Part shown: positions 1 through 8,158 of the stretch, one piece after another
Layout: each line of letters begins with the position of its first letter
Position numbering within the stretch: the stretch's first letter is position 1
Assembly: GCA_030145305.1 (NCBI GenBank)
Contig: JAQYVX010000010.1
Span: 62,001-126,000, forward strand
Reading direction: 5' to 3'
DNA: 64,000 nt
DNA from: Halarcobacter sp.
GTDB taxonomy: Bacteria; Campylobacterota; Campylobacteria; Campylobacterales; Arcobacteraceae
Made by a program: the position numbers and the translations under genes
The notes under the pieces: model-generated
Told to the model about the DNA's origin: nothing
Seen by the model: the letters and a program-made list of their open reading frames with translations, nothing else
The model's database searches: none

Positions 1-1278
1 ATACCATAAATAATCTAATGCTCTAGTTCCCCAATATTTTGGTTGAACAAAACTACGTCCTAGTTCAATTGAGTCATTTAAATAATCATTAAAGGTATCA
101 TGGTATTTAAATAAGCTATTAGAATAAAATCCTTTTACTCCAGCACTTTCATTTATAAATTTCCCATTCCCAATTCTATAAGAGCCTACAATTTCTAGGT
201 CATTTTCATCCCAAAGAATAATATGTTGATAGTAAATATCATATTTATCAGTATCTCTTTTTTTATTAATTCCTTCACCAACTTTTCTAAAAGACAATTC
301 TCTTAAACGTCCAAGCTCTTTTAATACAGTTGAATCATCCTCATAATCATATAAATATATTTTTTTGCCATCAGATGTTTCTCCAATCAGTTTTGATTTT
401 TTTAATTCTTTAATAACATCATCTTTTTTTTGTGGATGAGCAATAGCTTTTTGTGTTTTAAAAAAAGATTTTTTTCCTTTTTTTAGCGCATACAAATGTT
501 TTTTGTATATATCAACAATATACTTTTTATCCAAACCTCTGGGTTTTATATTTTCATTTGGAATTATTTCACCAATTTTTATATTGATATTTGTTGATTT
601 CTTCTTGAACATTTCATGGGATAAAAGAAAAGTTGAAAATGTTTTATTTATTACTGACATCGTATAAAATGCTTTTGAGTTCTTTCCTCCAATATAGATT
701 GGAAGAATAGGAGCATTTGCATTGGATGCAAAATTTAAAAAGCCCTTATTCCAAAGAGGATCTTTCACCCCTTTTGCACTAGCTCTACTAACTTCCCCTG
801 CTGGAAAAATAATAAGAGCATAATCTTTATTCAAAGTATCATAGACTGTTTGAATATCTTTTTTTGCTTGTCTAATTTTGTAATTATCAATTGGAATAAG
901 AAGAGGTTTTAAAGAATCAATACCAACTAAAAAATCATTTGCAATAATTTTTACATCTTTTCTTACTGTACCAACTAATTTTAGTAGTGATAAGGCATCT
1001 AAAGCACCTAAAGGATGATTTGCAATTATTACAACTTTTCCAGAACTTGGAATATTTTGAATATCATTACTTGAAACACTATAATCAAATTCAAAATAAT
1101 CTAATACTGCATCAACAAATTCAAAACCTTTTAAATGAGAATTGTTTAGAAGAAACTCATTGATAGAGTTCTCATGTATCACTTTTTTTGCAATTTTTAT
1201 TACAGATTTACTTAAAAAATTTGGCTTTTTTGCAAGCTTAGGGAACTTTTTTTCTATCTCTTTTTGTACATCGATCAT
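1..1278 (-). CDS. OlsF-like bifunctional acyltransferase (PlsC-like + GNAT/OlsB-like), 3' end beyond window
   Basis: Open reading frame from ATG at 1278 to the left edge, so at least 425 residues with the C-terminus missing. The N-terminal half is a PlsC/lysophospholipid-acyltransferase fold: NHPLGALD near residues 87-94 (acceptor His and Asp) and FPAGEVSR near 158-165. The second half, from about residue 290, has the GNAT-type look of OlsB/haemolysin-family N-acyltransferases, including GSYRIGNG and DSIELGRSFV. This two-domain order is that of OlsF, which makes ornithine lipids by N- and O-acylation; whether this protein acts on ornithine is inference. It is transcribed away from the DUF445 gene, with a 152-nt divergent promoter region between. 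A good AGGAGAATC ribosome site precedes the start. A membrane-associated cytoplasmic enzyme is expected. Confidence 0.75.
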   Translation of the reverse strand, partial: MIDVQKEIEKKFPKLAKKPNFLSKSVIKIAKKVIHENSINEFLLNNSHLKGFEFVDAVLDYFEFDYSVSSNDIQNIPSSGKVVIIANHPLGALDALSLLKLVGTVRKDVKIIANDFLVGIDSLKPLLIPIDNYKIRQAKKDIQTVYDTLNKDYALIIFPAGEVSRASAKGVKDPLWNKGFLNFASNANAPILPIYIGGKNSKAFYTMSVINKTFSTFLLSHEMFKKKSTNINIKIGEIIPNENIKPRGLDKKYIVDIYKKHLYALKKGKKSFFKTQKAIAHPQKKDDVIKELKKSKLIGETSDGKKIYLYDYEDDSTVLKELGRLRELSFRKVGEGINKKRDTDKYDIYYQHIILWDENDLEIVGSYRIGNGKFINESAGVKGFYSNSLFKYHDTFNDYLNDSIELGRSFVQPKYWGTRALDYLWY

Positions 1279-1430
1279 AGATTCTCCTTGAATTAATAAT
1301 TTTAGGAAAAATCTATTACAAGATAGTTACAAAGAAAGCCAGAAAGTAAAAGATAATATAAATATCTGACTTTCTCTTTACTAAGTTTATGATAAAATTC
1401 TGTTTTTATAATTAGATAAGGATTTGAAAA

Positions 1431-2141
1431 ATGAATAAATCAGATATTACAAATATACTTACAATCTTACTTTTAGCATATGGTTATGGAAATGATAATC
1501 AAGTACTTTTTACAATCGGACTTTTTGCTTTTAGTGGAGCTATTACCAATACTCTTGCTATTCATATGCTTTTTGAAAAAGTGCCATTTTTATATGGTTC
1601 AGGAGTTATAGAAAAGAAATTTGGACAATTTAAATTGTCTATTCATAATCTTATGATGAATCAATTTTTCAATAAAGAAAACTTAAAAAAATTCTTTCAA
1701 GAAGAAGTTTCAAGTGCAAAAAATACAATAGACTTTGAAAAACTTTTAAAGAAAACGGATTTTACACCTGCTTATGATTCTTTAAAAGAAGCAGTTTTAG
1801 AATCTTCTTTTGGAAGTATGTTAGGTATGTTTGGAGGAGTTGCTGCTTTAGAACCTCTAAAAAAACCATTTACAAAAAAGCTTCAAGCTTCAATTATTAA
1901 TATTTCAAAAACAGAATCTTTTCAAAATGTTTTAAATGACGCCTTGAAATCAGATGATTTAAGTGATGATATTCACGAAAAATTAAGCACAATTGTAAAC
2001 AAAAGATTAGATGAATTAACTCCAAAAATGGTGAAAGAAATCATCCAAGAAATGATAAGAGAACATTTAGGTTGGCTAGTTATCTGGGGTGCAGTATTTG
2101 GTGGACTAATAGGATTTATTAGTACATTATTAGCAAAATAG
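1431..2141 (+). CDS. DUF445 family membrane protein
   Basis: 236 residues, recognised as a DUF445/YheB-type protein from the segment GAITNTLAIHMLFEKVPF near residues 36-53 and from its architecture. There is an N-terminal hydrophobic stretch (about 8-50), a long helical, charged central domain, and a C-terminal membrane helix (about 212-234). The family has no firmly established function; its members are inner-membrane proteins. A short AAGGATTTG ribosome site precedes the ATG. It is followed by a small unknown gene and mfd, with 33- and 2-nt gaps, so the three are probably cotranscribed. Confidence 0.8.
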   Translation: MNKSDITNILTILLLAYGYGNDNQVLFTIGLFAFSGAITNTLAIHMLFEKVPFLYGSGVIEKKFGQFKLSIHNLMMNQFFNKENLKKFFQEEVSSAKNTIDFEKLLKKTDFTPAYDSLKEAVLESSFGSMLGMFGGVAALEPLKKPFTKKLQASIINISKTESFQNVLNDALKSDDLSDDIHEKLSTIVNKRLDELTPKMVKEIIQEMIREHLGWLVIWGAVFGGLIGFISTLLAK

Positions 2142-2174
2142 AATTTAAAAAAAATAATACAATAGGAATAAAAA

Positions 2175-2498
2175 ATGGAAAAACAAAATGAACAAATGGA
2201 AGTTTTAGTACTTTTAGATGTAGAGGGAATAGAAGACAAAGAAAGATTTGAAAAACATGTAAAAAAAGAGGGATTTAAAGTTGTAGAAGAAGAACCTTTC
2301 GTATATACAGCACTTTCATCGACTACAATGTTTTCAACAAAGGCTTATATTTTAGAAGTTTTTAAAAAAGGTTTACAAAAGACAGTTTTTAAAAATGCAA
2401 ATTTAGTATTTTTATTAAATGAAACTCCTTATCCTCCATATTATTATGACAATACAACAAAAGAATTTGAATTAGTTGAAGAGAATAAAGAAGATTAA
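2175..2498 (+). CDS. Conserved small protein of unknown function upstream of mfd
   Basis: 107 residues, acidic, with no signal peptide and no membrane segment. I do not recognise a named domain. It reads as an alpha/beta fold with a hydrophobic strand VLVLLDVEGI near residue 10, a central helix, and a Pro/Tyr-rich segment TPYPPYYYD near residues 84-92. A GGAATAAAAA site lies before the ATG. It ends two bases before the GTG of mfd, so translational coupling with the repair helicase is likely. A role linked to transcription-coupled repair would be inference from position alone. Confidence 0.7.
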   Translation: MEKQNEQMEVLVLLDVEGIEDKERFEKHVKKEGFKVVEEEPFVYTALSSTTMFSTKAYILEVFKKGLQKTVFKNANLVFLLNETPYPPYYYDNTTKEFELVEENKED

Positions 2499-2500
2499 TA

Positions 2501-5491
2501 GTGAATAATATTTATGAATTTTTAAAAAATTTAAAAGATGAAAAAAAATTAAAACAGTGTCAACTTCTAATTGTAAATGATGATAGACAAGCCCAAGAAG
2601 CTAATGATATTATCTCTTTTTTAGGTTTTAAACCTTTTGTTTTAGCTGATTTTAGAGCAAACTTTGGAGATGATTTATTATCATTCTCTACCGAACTTCA
2701 AGATATTACAAAAACTTTAAATGAATATTATTCTTATAAAAAAGAGAATAAAATCTTAATAGCCCCTTTAAGAACTATTTCTTTTCCTATGCCAAAAGAT
2801 AAGTGTTTTGACTCTTTTGAAATTAATTTTGTAGATTCAATAAATATTGAAGAGTTTAAATCTAAACTTTACAACTGGGGTTACTACTTTGTAGATATTG
2901 TAACAAGTGAAGCTGAGGTTTCAATTCGTGGTGATATTATAGATATTTGCCCACTTGGCAGTGAAAATGGATTTAGAGTATCTTTATTTGATGATGAAGT
3001 AGAAAGTATTAGAAGATTTGATATTGAAGATCAAAAATCAAATAAAGAAGAGCTTGAAAGTTTTAAAATTACACCTGCTTTTCTAGCTTTAAATGACGAA
3101 TCTTTAGAAAGAATTAATGGACAAATAGAAACCATAGAATCAGATGCTTTTATAAAAGATATTCACTCTTTAGGATTTTGGTATTTAGATGAGTTAGGTG
3201 AATATCTTCCTCAAAATTTAAATTCATATATTACAAAAGATGCACTTGATGAGTTAGAAGAGGCTTATGTTTTTGAAGAAAAAAGAATAAACAAAGACAA
3301 ATTTTTAGCTACCCCTCAAATCTTTTCTGCTAAAAATTACCAAAATATTGCCCCTGCAAATGTAAAAGAATTTATCACTTTTCATGAGGGTAAAAAAATC
3401 ACTATAATTTCTTCAACAGAAGCTAAAGTTAAAGCTTTTGAATTAGAACTTGCAAATAAAAATATAAACTATGTTTTTGAACCTTATATTATAAATCTTG
3501 TAAGTAATAATGAAGTTATTATTTCACTAAATAAAGAGATAAAAAAAAGAAGAAAGAAAAAAGTTAGATTAGTGCTTGATGAGCTCCAAAATGGAGATTT
3601 TGTCGTTCATGAAACTCATGGTATTGGACAATACAAAGGAATTGAACCTGTTGTTGTAATGGGAGCAAAAAGAGATTTTGTAGTTGTTATGTATGCAGGT
3701 GAAGATAAACTTTTACTTCCTGTTGAGAATATTGATTTAATTGATAGATATGTGGCTGATGGAAGTTCTTATGCTGTTGTTGATAAGCTAGGCAAAGGCT
3801 CTTTTGCTAAATTAAAAGATAAGGTAAAAGAGAAATTATTTGCAATTGCCAATGATATTATAAAATTAGCAGCAGCAAGAGAACTTGTAAATGGTATTAA
3901 AATAAATACTAATAAAAAAGAATTAGATACTTTTGTAACTTCTGCTGGCTTTGATTATACAAATGATCAATCAAGAAGTATAAAAGAAATACTTGCTGAT
4001 TTAAGTTCGGGAAGAGTAATGGATAGGCTACTTTCAGGTGATGTTGGTTTTGGTAAAACAGAAGTTGCAATGAATGCTATGCTTGCAATATTTTTAGATG
4101 GATACCAATCACTTTTTGTATGTCCTACTACGCTTTTAGCTTCACAACATTTTTTTAGTATGCAAAAAAGATTTGAAAGTTATGGGCTTAAAATGGCTAA
4201 ACTTGATAGTAAGACTTCAACAAAAGAGAAAAATGAGATTAAAAAATCTCTTGAAGAGGGAACTTTAGATTTAGTAATTGGAACGCACTCTTTACTTACA
4301 GTGAAAACAAAAAATTTAGCTTTAGTAATTATTGATGAAGAGCATAAATTTGGAGTAAAACAAAAAGAGAAATTAAAAGAACTTAGGGATGATGTGCATG
4401 TTTTTTCTATGAGTGCAACACCAATTCCTAGAACTCTAAATCTAGCTTTATCAAAACTAAAAGGTATGAGTTCTTTATTAACTCCTCCAACCGAGAGATT
4501 AGGGGTTAGAACTTATGTGAAAGAGTACAGTGATAAACTAATTAAAGAAGTGGTTTTAAGAGAAAAAAGAAGAGGTGGACAACTTTTTTATGTACACAAT
4601 AACATAGCTTCAATTCAAGCTAAAAAATCTGATATAGAAGAAATAGTTCCAAATATAAAAATAGAAGTTCTTCACTCAAAAATCAAACCAGCAGATGCTG
4701 AAAAAATCATGGAAAAGTTTGATAAAAAAGAGTTTGATATTATTCTTGCAACTTCAATTGTAGAATCAGGTATTCATCTTCCAAATGCAAACTCAATTAT
4801 TATTGATGGTGCAGATAGATTTGGTATTGCTGATTTACATCAGTTAAGAGGAAGAGTTGGAAGAAGTAATAAAGAAGGTTTTTGTTATTACGTGGTTGAA
4901 GATAAAAAAGCAATTACTGATGATGCAATTAAAAGACTTTTAGCTTTAGAATCAAACTCATATTTAGGAAGTGGAACCGCTTTAGCACATCAAGATTTAG
5001 AAATCAGAGGTGGTGGAAATATTGTAGGCGAAGCCCAAAGTGGACATATCAAACAAATAGGTTATGGCTTATATCTAAAGATGTTAGAAGATGCTCTATC
5101 AACTTTAAGTGGTGATGAAAAAGAAGAAAATAAAACAGTTGATATAAAACTTGCAATTTCTGCATATGTTTCAAGTGATTATATTGTTGAAGATAGAGTT
5201 AGACTTGAATTATATAGAAGACTTTCAAAAGCACAAGATAAACAAGAAGTATATGAGATTGAAGAAGAGATGGAAGATAGATTTGGAAAACCAGATATTC
5301 CAACAAAACAATTTTTAGAACTAATCTTAATAAAAATCTTAAGTATTCAAAAAGGAATAAAAACAGTTAGTTCTTATGAAATGAATGTAACATTTACAAA
5401 ATTAGATGAAACAAAAGAGACTATAAAAAGTCCAAGTAAAGATGATGATGATATTATTGCGACTACTCTAAAGTATTTGCGAAAGAAATAA
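2501..5491 (+). CDS. mfd: Transcription-repair coupling factor Mfd
   Basis: 996 residues with a GTG start. It removes RNA polymerase stalled at DNA lesions and recruits UvrA. Domain order is as in the family: UvrB-like N-terminal module, the CarD-like polymerase-interaction domain with VHETHGIGQYKGIE near residue 369, then an SF2 translocase. Walker A is GDVGFGKTE near residue 513, the DEEH box is near 611, SATPIPRTLNLA (motif III) near 637, and RGRVGRSNKEGFCYY near 785. The C-terminal TRCF domain follows. It is about 150 residues shorter than E. coli Mfd, which fits the Campylobacterota form. It lies at the end of a DUF445/unknown/mfd run. Confidence 0.97.
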   Translation: MNNIYEFLKNLKDEKKLKQCQLLIVNDDRQAQEANDIISFLGFKPFVLADFRANFGDDLLSFSTELQDITKTLNEYYSYKKENKILIAPLRTISFPMPKDKCFDSFEINFVDSINIEEFKSKLYNWGYYFVDIVTSEAEVSIRGDIIDICPLGSENGFRVSLFDDEVESIRRFDIEDQKSNKEELESFKITPAFLALNDESLERINGQIETIESDAFIKDIHSLGFWYLDELGEYLPQNLNSYITKDALDELEEAYVFEEKRINKDKFLATPQIFSAKNYQNIAPANVKEFITFHEGKKITIISSTEAKVKAFELELANKNINYVFEPYIINLVSNNEVIISLNKEIKKRRKKKVRLVLDELQNGDFVVHETHGIGQYKGIEPVVVMGAKRDFVVVMYAGEDKLLLPVENIDLIDRYVADGSSYAVVDKLGKGSFAKLKDKVKEKLFAIANDIIKLAAARELVNGIKINTNKKELDTFVTSAGFDYTNDQSRSIKEILADLSSGRVMDRLLSGDVGFGKTEVAMNAMLAIFLDGYQSLFVCPTTLLASQHFFSMQKRFESYGLKMAKLDSKTSTKEKNEIKKSLEEGTLDLVIGTHSLLTVKTKNLALVIIDEEHKFGVKQKEKLKELRDDVHVFSMSATPIPRTLNLALSKLKGMSSLLTPPTERLGVRTYVKEYSDKLIKEVVLREKRRGGQLFYVHNNIASIQAKKSDIEEIVPNIKIEVLHSKIKPADAEKIMEKFDKKEFDIILATSIVESGIHLPNANSIIIDGADRFGIADLHQLRGRVGRSNKEGFCYYVVEDKKAITDDAIKRLLALESNSYLGSGTALAHQDLEIRGGGNIVGEAQSGHIKQIGYGLYLKMLEDALSTLSGDEKEENKTVDIKLAISAYVSSDYIVEDRVRLELYRRLSKAQDKQEVYEIEEEMEDRFGKPDIPTKQFLELILIKILSIQKGIKTVSSYEMNVTFTKLDETKETIKSPSKDDDDIIATTLKYLRKK

Positions 5492-5506
5492 ATTTAAAAC
5501 AGCATC

Positions 5507-5606
5507 TTTTATTAAATCTCTGCATTGAAGAATTAAATTTGTTCAGTCACTTACCTTTTGTAAGCTCCTCCTCAAATTTAACTCTTCGCCTTGACCTTTA
5601 ATAAAA
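5507..5606. repeat. 100-nt imperfect nested inverted repeat
   Basis: A large fold-back lies between mfd and the accessory genes. Outer arms TTTTATTAAA (5507-5516) and TTTAATAAAA (5597-5606) pair; 14-nt inner arms 5527-5540 and 5574-5587 pair with one G-T position; a small central hairpin CTTAC-CTTTT-GTAAG sits near the middle. It could be a bidirectional terminator, a structured RNA or a MITE-like remnant; I cannot decide from one copy. Confidence 0.6.
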
Positions 5607-5679
5607 TCTACAATTTTCTATTTATCTTAATACCTTTAAATAAATTTTAATATTTGATATAGTGTTAAAAAGGATTTAA

Positions 5680-6402
5680 ATGAATAGTTATTGCAAATAT
5701 ATTCTTGAAGATTTTTATGAAATGTTTAGTACAAGAAAGTTTGAACAAAAAGATGTTGTCAATTTTATTATGATAATTAGAGACTATCAAAAACAGAATT
5801 CTATTCTACGAGAACTAGGTGATTTTATAGCACATATAAAAGAGAAGGATAGAGGTGAAAGTATAAACTTGATAAAAGAAAATTCAATTTTTTTCACGCA
5901 ATATATTGATAAAGATTTTTATGAAGATAATCCTGCCTCTTTATTCTTTAACCTTCTCGAGACAAAAAAACTTGCACGTGAATTAAATATAATATTTAAA
6001 GAACAAGCATTAGAAGAAGATATTAATAAGTCAGAAGAACCTAATTGCTTTATAGAACAGTTAACTCAAAGTTTTAAAGAGTTTGTTTTTTGTATTATTA
6101 TGTTTTTATCAAGTTGTAAAATAAAATTGCTATCTAAAGAGTTTTCAATAAAAGTTAAATATGGTGGAGTAATAAAAGCTTATATTGATTTTGAAGACAT
6201 GAATTCTTTTGGGATAGCAATAGGTACGGCAGTACCTATTTTAGGGTTAAGAAATTCAAGATCTAATAAATATAAAGAAGATGATATAGGAGAATTCTAT
6301 GCAAAAAGATTTAGTGATGGGATTTTGGCAGCAGTTAGTTATAAAAAAATCTTTACTGATGTAACTGAGAATGATAAATACCCATGCTTACAAAATAATT
6401 AA
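5680..6402 (+). CDS. Hypothetical protein (accessory)
   Basis: 240 residues, not recognised. It is mainly helical and soluble; the segment CIIMFLSSCKIKLL near residue 139 is hydrophobic but flanked by charged residues. The segment RELGDFIAHIKEKDRG near residues 45-60 resembles a short RD-F-xAH-...-RG motif seen in some uncharacterised accessory proteins, but I cannot assign a family. A TATAGT -10-like box (5658-5663) and an AAAAGGA ribosome site precede the ATG, so it probably has its own promoter. It sits between mfd and a toxin-antitoxin pair, in a stretch that separates two housekeeping genes, which suggests acquired DNA. Confidence 0.55.
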   Translation: MNSYCKYILEDFYEMFSTRKFEQKDVVNFIMIIRDYQKQNSILRELGDFIAHIKEKDRGESINLIKENSIFFTQYIDKDFYEDNPASLFFNLLETKKLARELNIIFKEQALEEDINKSEEPNCFIEQLTQSFKEFVFCIIMFLSSCKIKLLSKEFSIKVKYGGVIKAYIDFEDMNSFGIAIGTAVPILGLRNSRSNKYKEDDIGEFYAKRFSDGILAAVSYKKIFTDVTENDKYPCLQNN

Positions 6403-6404
6403 AT

Positions 6405-6433
6405 TTGACAATTGTAAAACAATAATATATAAT
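6405..6433 (+). promoter_or_regulatory. Consensus sigma-70 promoter of the toxin-antitoxin operon with inverted repeat
   Basis: TTGACA (6405-6410) and TATAAT (6428-6433) are separated by exactly 17 nt, a full match to consensus. An inverted repeat ATTGT-AAA-ACAAT (6411-6423) fills the spacer and is a plausible operator for the RHH antitoxin, since such antitoxins normally autorepress. The promoter begins directly after the stop codon of the upstream gene. Confidence 0.75.
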
Positions 6434-6456
6434 ATTGAAAAACAAAAAGGATTAAT

Positions 6457-6732
6457 ATGCATAATTTATCATCCTTAGAAAAACAACAAGTTGGTCTTAG
6501 AGTTCCAAAATATCTTCTTGATGAAATTGATGAGTTTACTAATAAATTTTCTGTAAACCGTAGTGAAGTTATTATTGAAGCTATCAAGTCTTATGTGGAA
6601 GAACAAAAAGCGAATATTTTTTATAGTGAGTTTGATGAAGCTTGTATTGAATTAAATAAAACTATTACGAAGAAGAGTAGTAAAGATAACGATACTTTAG
6701 AAGATTTGATAAATGAACTTGAAAATAATTAG
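6457..6732 (+). CDS. Ribbon-helix-helix antitoxin
   Basis: 91 residues. The N-terminal part is an RHH DNA-binding domain: a strand QVGLRVPKYLLDEID near residues 11-25, then a helix-turn-helix pair ending in VNRSEVIIEAIKSYVEE (about 34-50). The acidic C-terminal tail (DNDTLEDLINELENN) is the part expected to wrap the toxin. Its stop lies 20 nt inside the next gene, the typical antitoxin-toxin overlap. It is driven by a consensus promoter containing an inverted repeat, which fits autoregulation. An AAAAAGGA ribosome site precedes the ATG. Confidence 0.85.
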   Translation: MHNLSSLEKQQVGLRVPKYLLDEIDEFTNKFSVNRSEVIIEAIKSYVEEQKANIFYSEFDEACIELNKTITKKSSKDNDTLEDLINELENN

Positions 6733-7045
6733 TTTAGAGTCATTTAAAAAAGATGTTAAAAAACTATATAAAAAGAATAAAAAACTTCCTGAAGATTTAA
6801 AAAAATTAAATCAAGAACTACTTAATAATCCAAAAATAGGAATAGAATTATCTTCAAGATTATATAAAGTTAGATTGGAAAACAGTTCAACAAATAGTGG
6901 TAAAAGTGGCGGATTTAGAATTATTTATTACTATATAAATGAAAATGAAAATATTTATTTACTTAAAATGTATTCAAAAACTGAGATAACAAATATTAAA
7001 GATGAAATATTAATTAAACTTCTAAAAGAACAGTTAAAATTATAA
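6713..7045 (+). CDS. RelE/ParE-superfamily toxin
   Basis: 110 residues, basic (many Lys), small alpha/beta protein. The segment GKSGGFRIIYYYI near residues 64-76 is characteristic of RelE/HigB-like mRNA interferases, where the Arg and the Tyr-rich strand are near the active site; KMYSKTEITNIKDEIL follows, as in those families. It overlaps the antitoxin by 20 nt. The target (ribosome-bound mRNA as in RelE, or gyrase as in ParE) cannot be told from the sequence; the GGFR-IIYY pattern favours the RelE/HigB side. A strong hairpin terminator follows at 7056. Confidence 0.82.
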   Translation: MNLKIISLESFKKDVKKLYKKNKKLPEDLKKLNQELLNNPKIGIELSSRLYKVRLENSSTNSGKSGGFRIIYYYINENENIYLLKMYSKTEITNIKDEILIKLLKEQLKL

Positions 7046-7055
7046 GGGTAAAGTA

Positions 7056-7093
7056 AAAAAGGAAAAGAGGGGGATGTAATTCTTTTCCTTTTT
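7056..7093 (+). terminator. Hairpin terminator after toxin gene
   Basis: A perfect 13-bp stem (7056-7068 with 7081-7093) around a 12-nt loop, with A-tract and T-tract arms that form the U-run. It lies 10 nt after the toxin stop codon. It should also work on the other strand. Confidence 0.85.
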
Positions 7094-7215
7094 ATTAAGG
7101 AGGGATATAAATTAACTAATTACAAACTAGGGATATTTGTATATTTCGTTTACTTATGAAATGAAAGTTTAACAAAGTTGAGTGTGTAAAAGGAGTGTTT
7201 TACTTACTCTTTTAT

Positions 7216-7260
7216 GAAAAAATGAAAAATTTAATAAAAAGAGAAAAAATGAAAAATTTA
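7216..7260 (+). repeat. 18-nt direct repeat duplicating the nudC start
   Basis: GAAAAAATGAAAAATTTA occurs at 7216-7233 and again at 7243-7260, 27 nt apart, each with an in-frame ATG. The downstream copy gives the start that fits NudC length best. Confidence 0.8.
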
Positions 7261-8142
7261 TACCCTTATTTTAGTCAAAATCCTTTAGATAGATTAGATC
7301 AAGTTAGATATGATTATGATGACTTTTTAGAACTAATAAAAGCAAAAGGTTCTCTTTTTTTACTCTTTGATGCAAGTGATATTTTAGTAGATGAAAAAAA
7401 TAAGAAAACTTTTTTTACATATGAAAATATTGAAGAGTATAATCTCAATAAAGAAGATATTGTTCTTTTAGGACGTTTTGAAAATGTCAATTATTTTACA
7501 ATTAGTGTACAAAATAAACAAATAAAAGAGTTAAATAAAATCTCTCTTAGGGAATTTGTAAACTTTGATTATATAAATGAAGATAAATTAGGAATATTAG
7601 CCCAAGCTTGTTCTGTCTTAAATTGGCATAATTCACACAAATTTTGTTCAAGTTGTGGAAAGCAAACTATAATAAAAAGAGCAGGATGGAAAAGAGATTG
7701 TCCTTCTTGTAAAAAAGAGCATTTCCCAAGAGTGGATTCTGTTGTTATTATGTTAGTTACCTTTGGCGATTATTGTTTAATAGGTCAGGGTGTAAATTTT
7801 AAAGAAAATAGATATTCTTGTTTAGCAGGATATGTTGAATCAGGTGAGACCTTAGAAGATGCAGCAAAAAGAGAACTTTTTGAAGAGGCTGGAATAATAG
7901 GATATGAAGTAGAATATATGTTTTCTCAACCTTGGCCTTTTCCTAGTACTTTGATGGTTGGAATGAGAATGAAAGCAGCCTCACAAGAATTGAAATTGGA
8001 TAAAAAAGAGATTGCTGACGCTATTTGGGTTCATAAAAACGATATGAGAAAAGTTTTAAATGGAAGTTGTGAATATGATTTCTCAATACCAAGTAAAATT
8101 GCAATTGCTAGAAACTTATTAGAAGTTTGGGTAAATGAATAA
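7249..8142 (+). CDS. nudC: NADH pyrophosphatase NudC
   Basis: 297 residues if started at the ATG at 7249; the frame is open back to a GTG at 7195, but that GTG overlaps its own AGGAG. It hydrolyses NAD(H) and removes NAD caps from RNA. The zinc ribbon has C133-x2-C136 and C151-x2-C154. The Nudix box runs GYVESGETLEDAAKRELFEE with the canonical G-x5-E-x7-REUxEExGU spacing, and the NudC-specific SQPWPFPST motif follows. The N-terminal non-catalytic domain is present. An 18-nt direct repeat around the ATG (7216-7233 and 7243-7260) duplicates the start region. It stands alone between a terminator and a convergent gene. Confidence 0.93.
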   Translation: MKNLYPYFSQNPLDRLDQVRYDYDDFLELIKAKGSLFLLFDASDILVDEKNKKTFFTYENIEEYNLNKEDIVLLGRFENVNYFTISVQNKQIKELNKISLREFVNFDYINEDKLGILAQACSVLNWHNSHKFCSSCGKQTIIKRAGWKRDCPSCKKEHFPRVDSVVIMLVTFGDYCLIGQGVNFKENRYSCLAGYVESGETLEDAAKRELFEEAGIIGYEVEYMFSQPWPFPSTLMVGMRMKAASQELKLDKKEIADAIWVHKNDMRKVLNGSCEYDFSIPSKIAIARNLLEVWVNE

Positions 8143-8158
8143 AGCCAAGAGAAAACTT

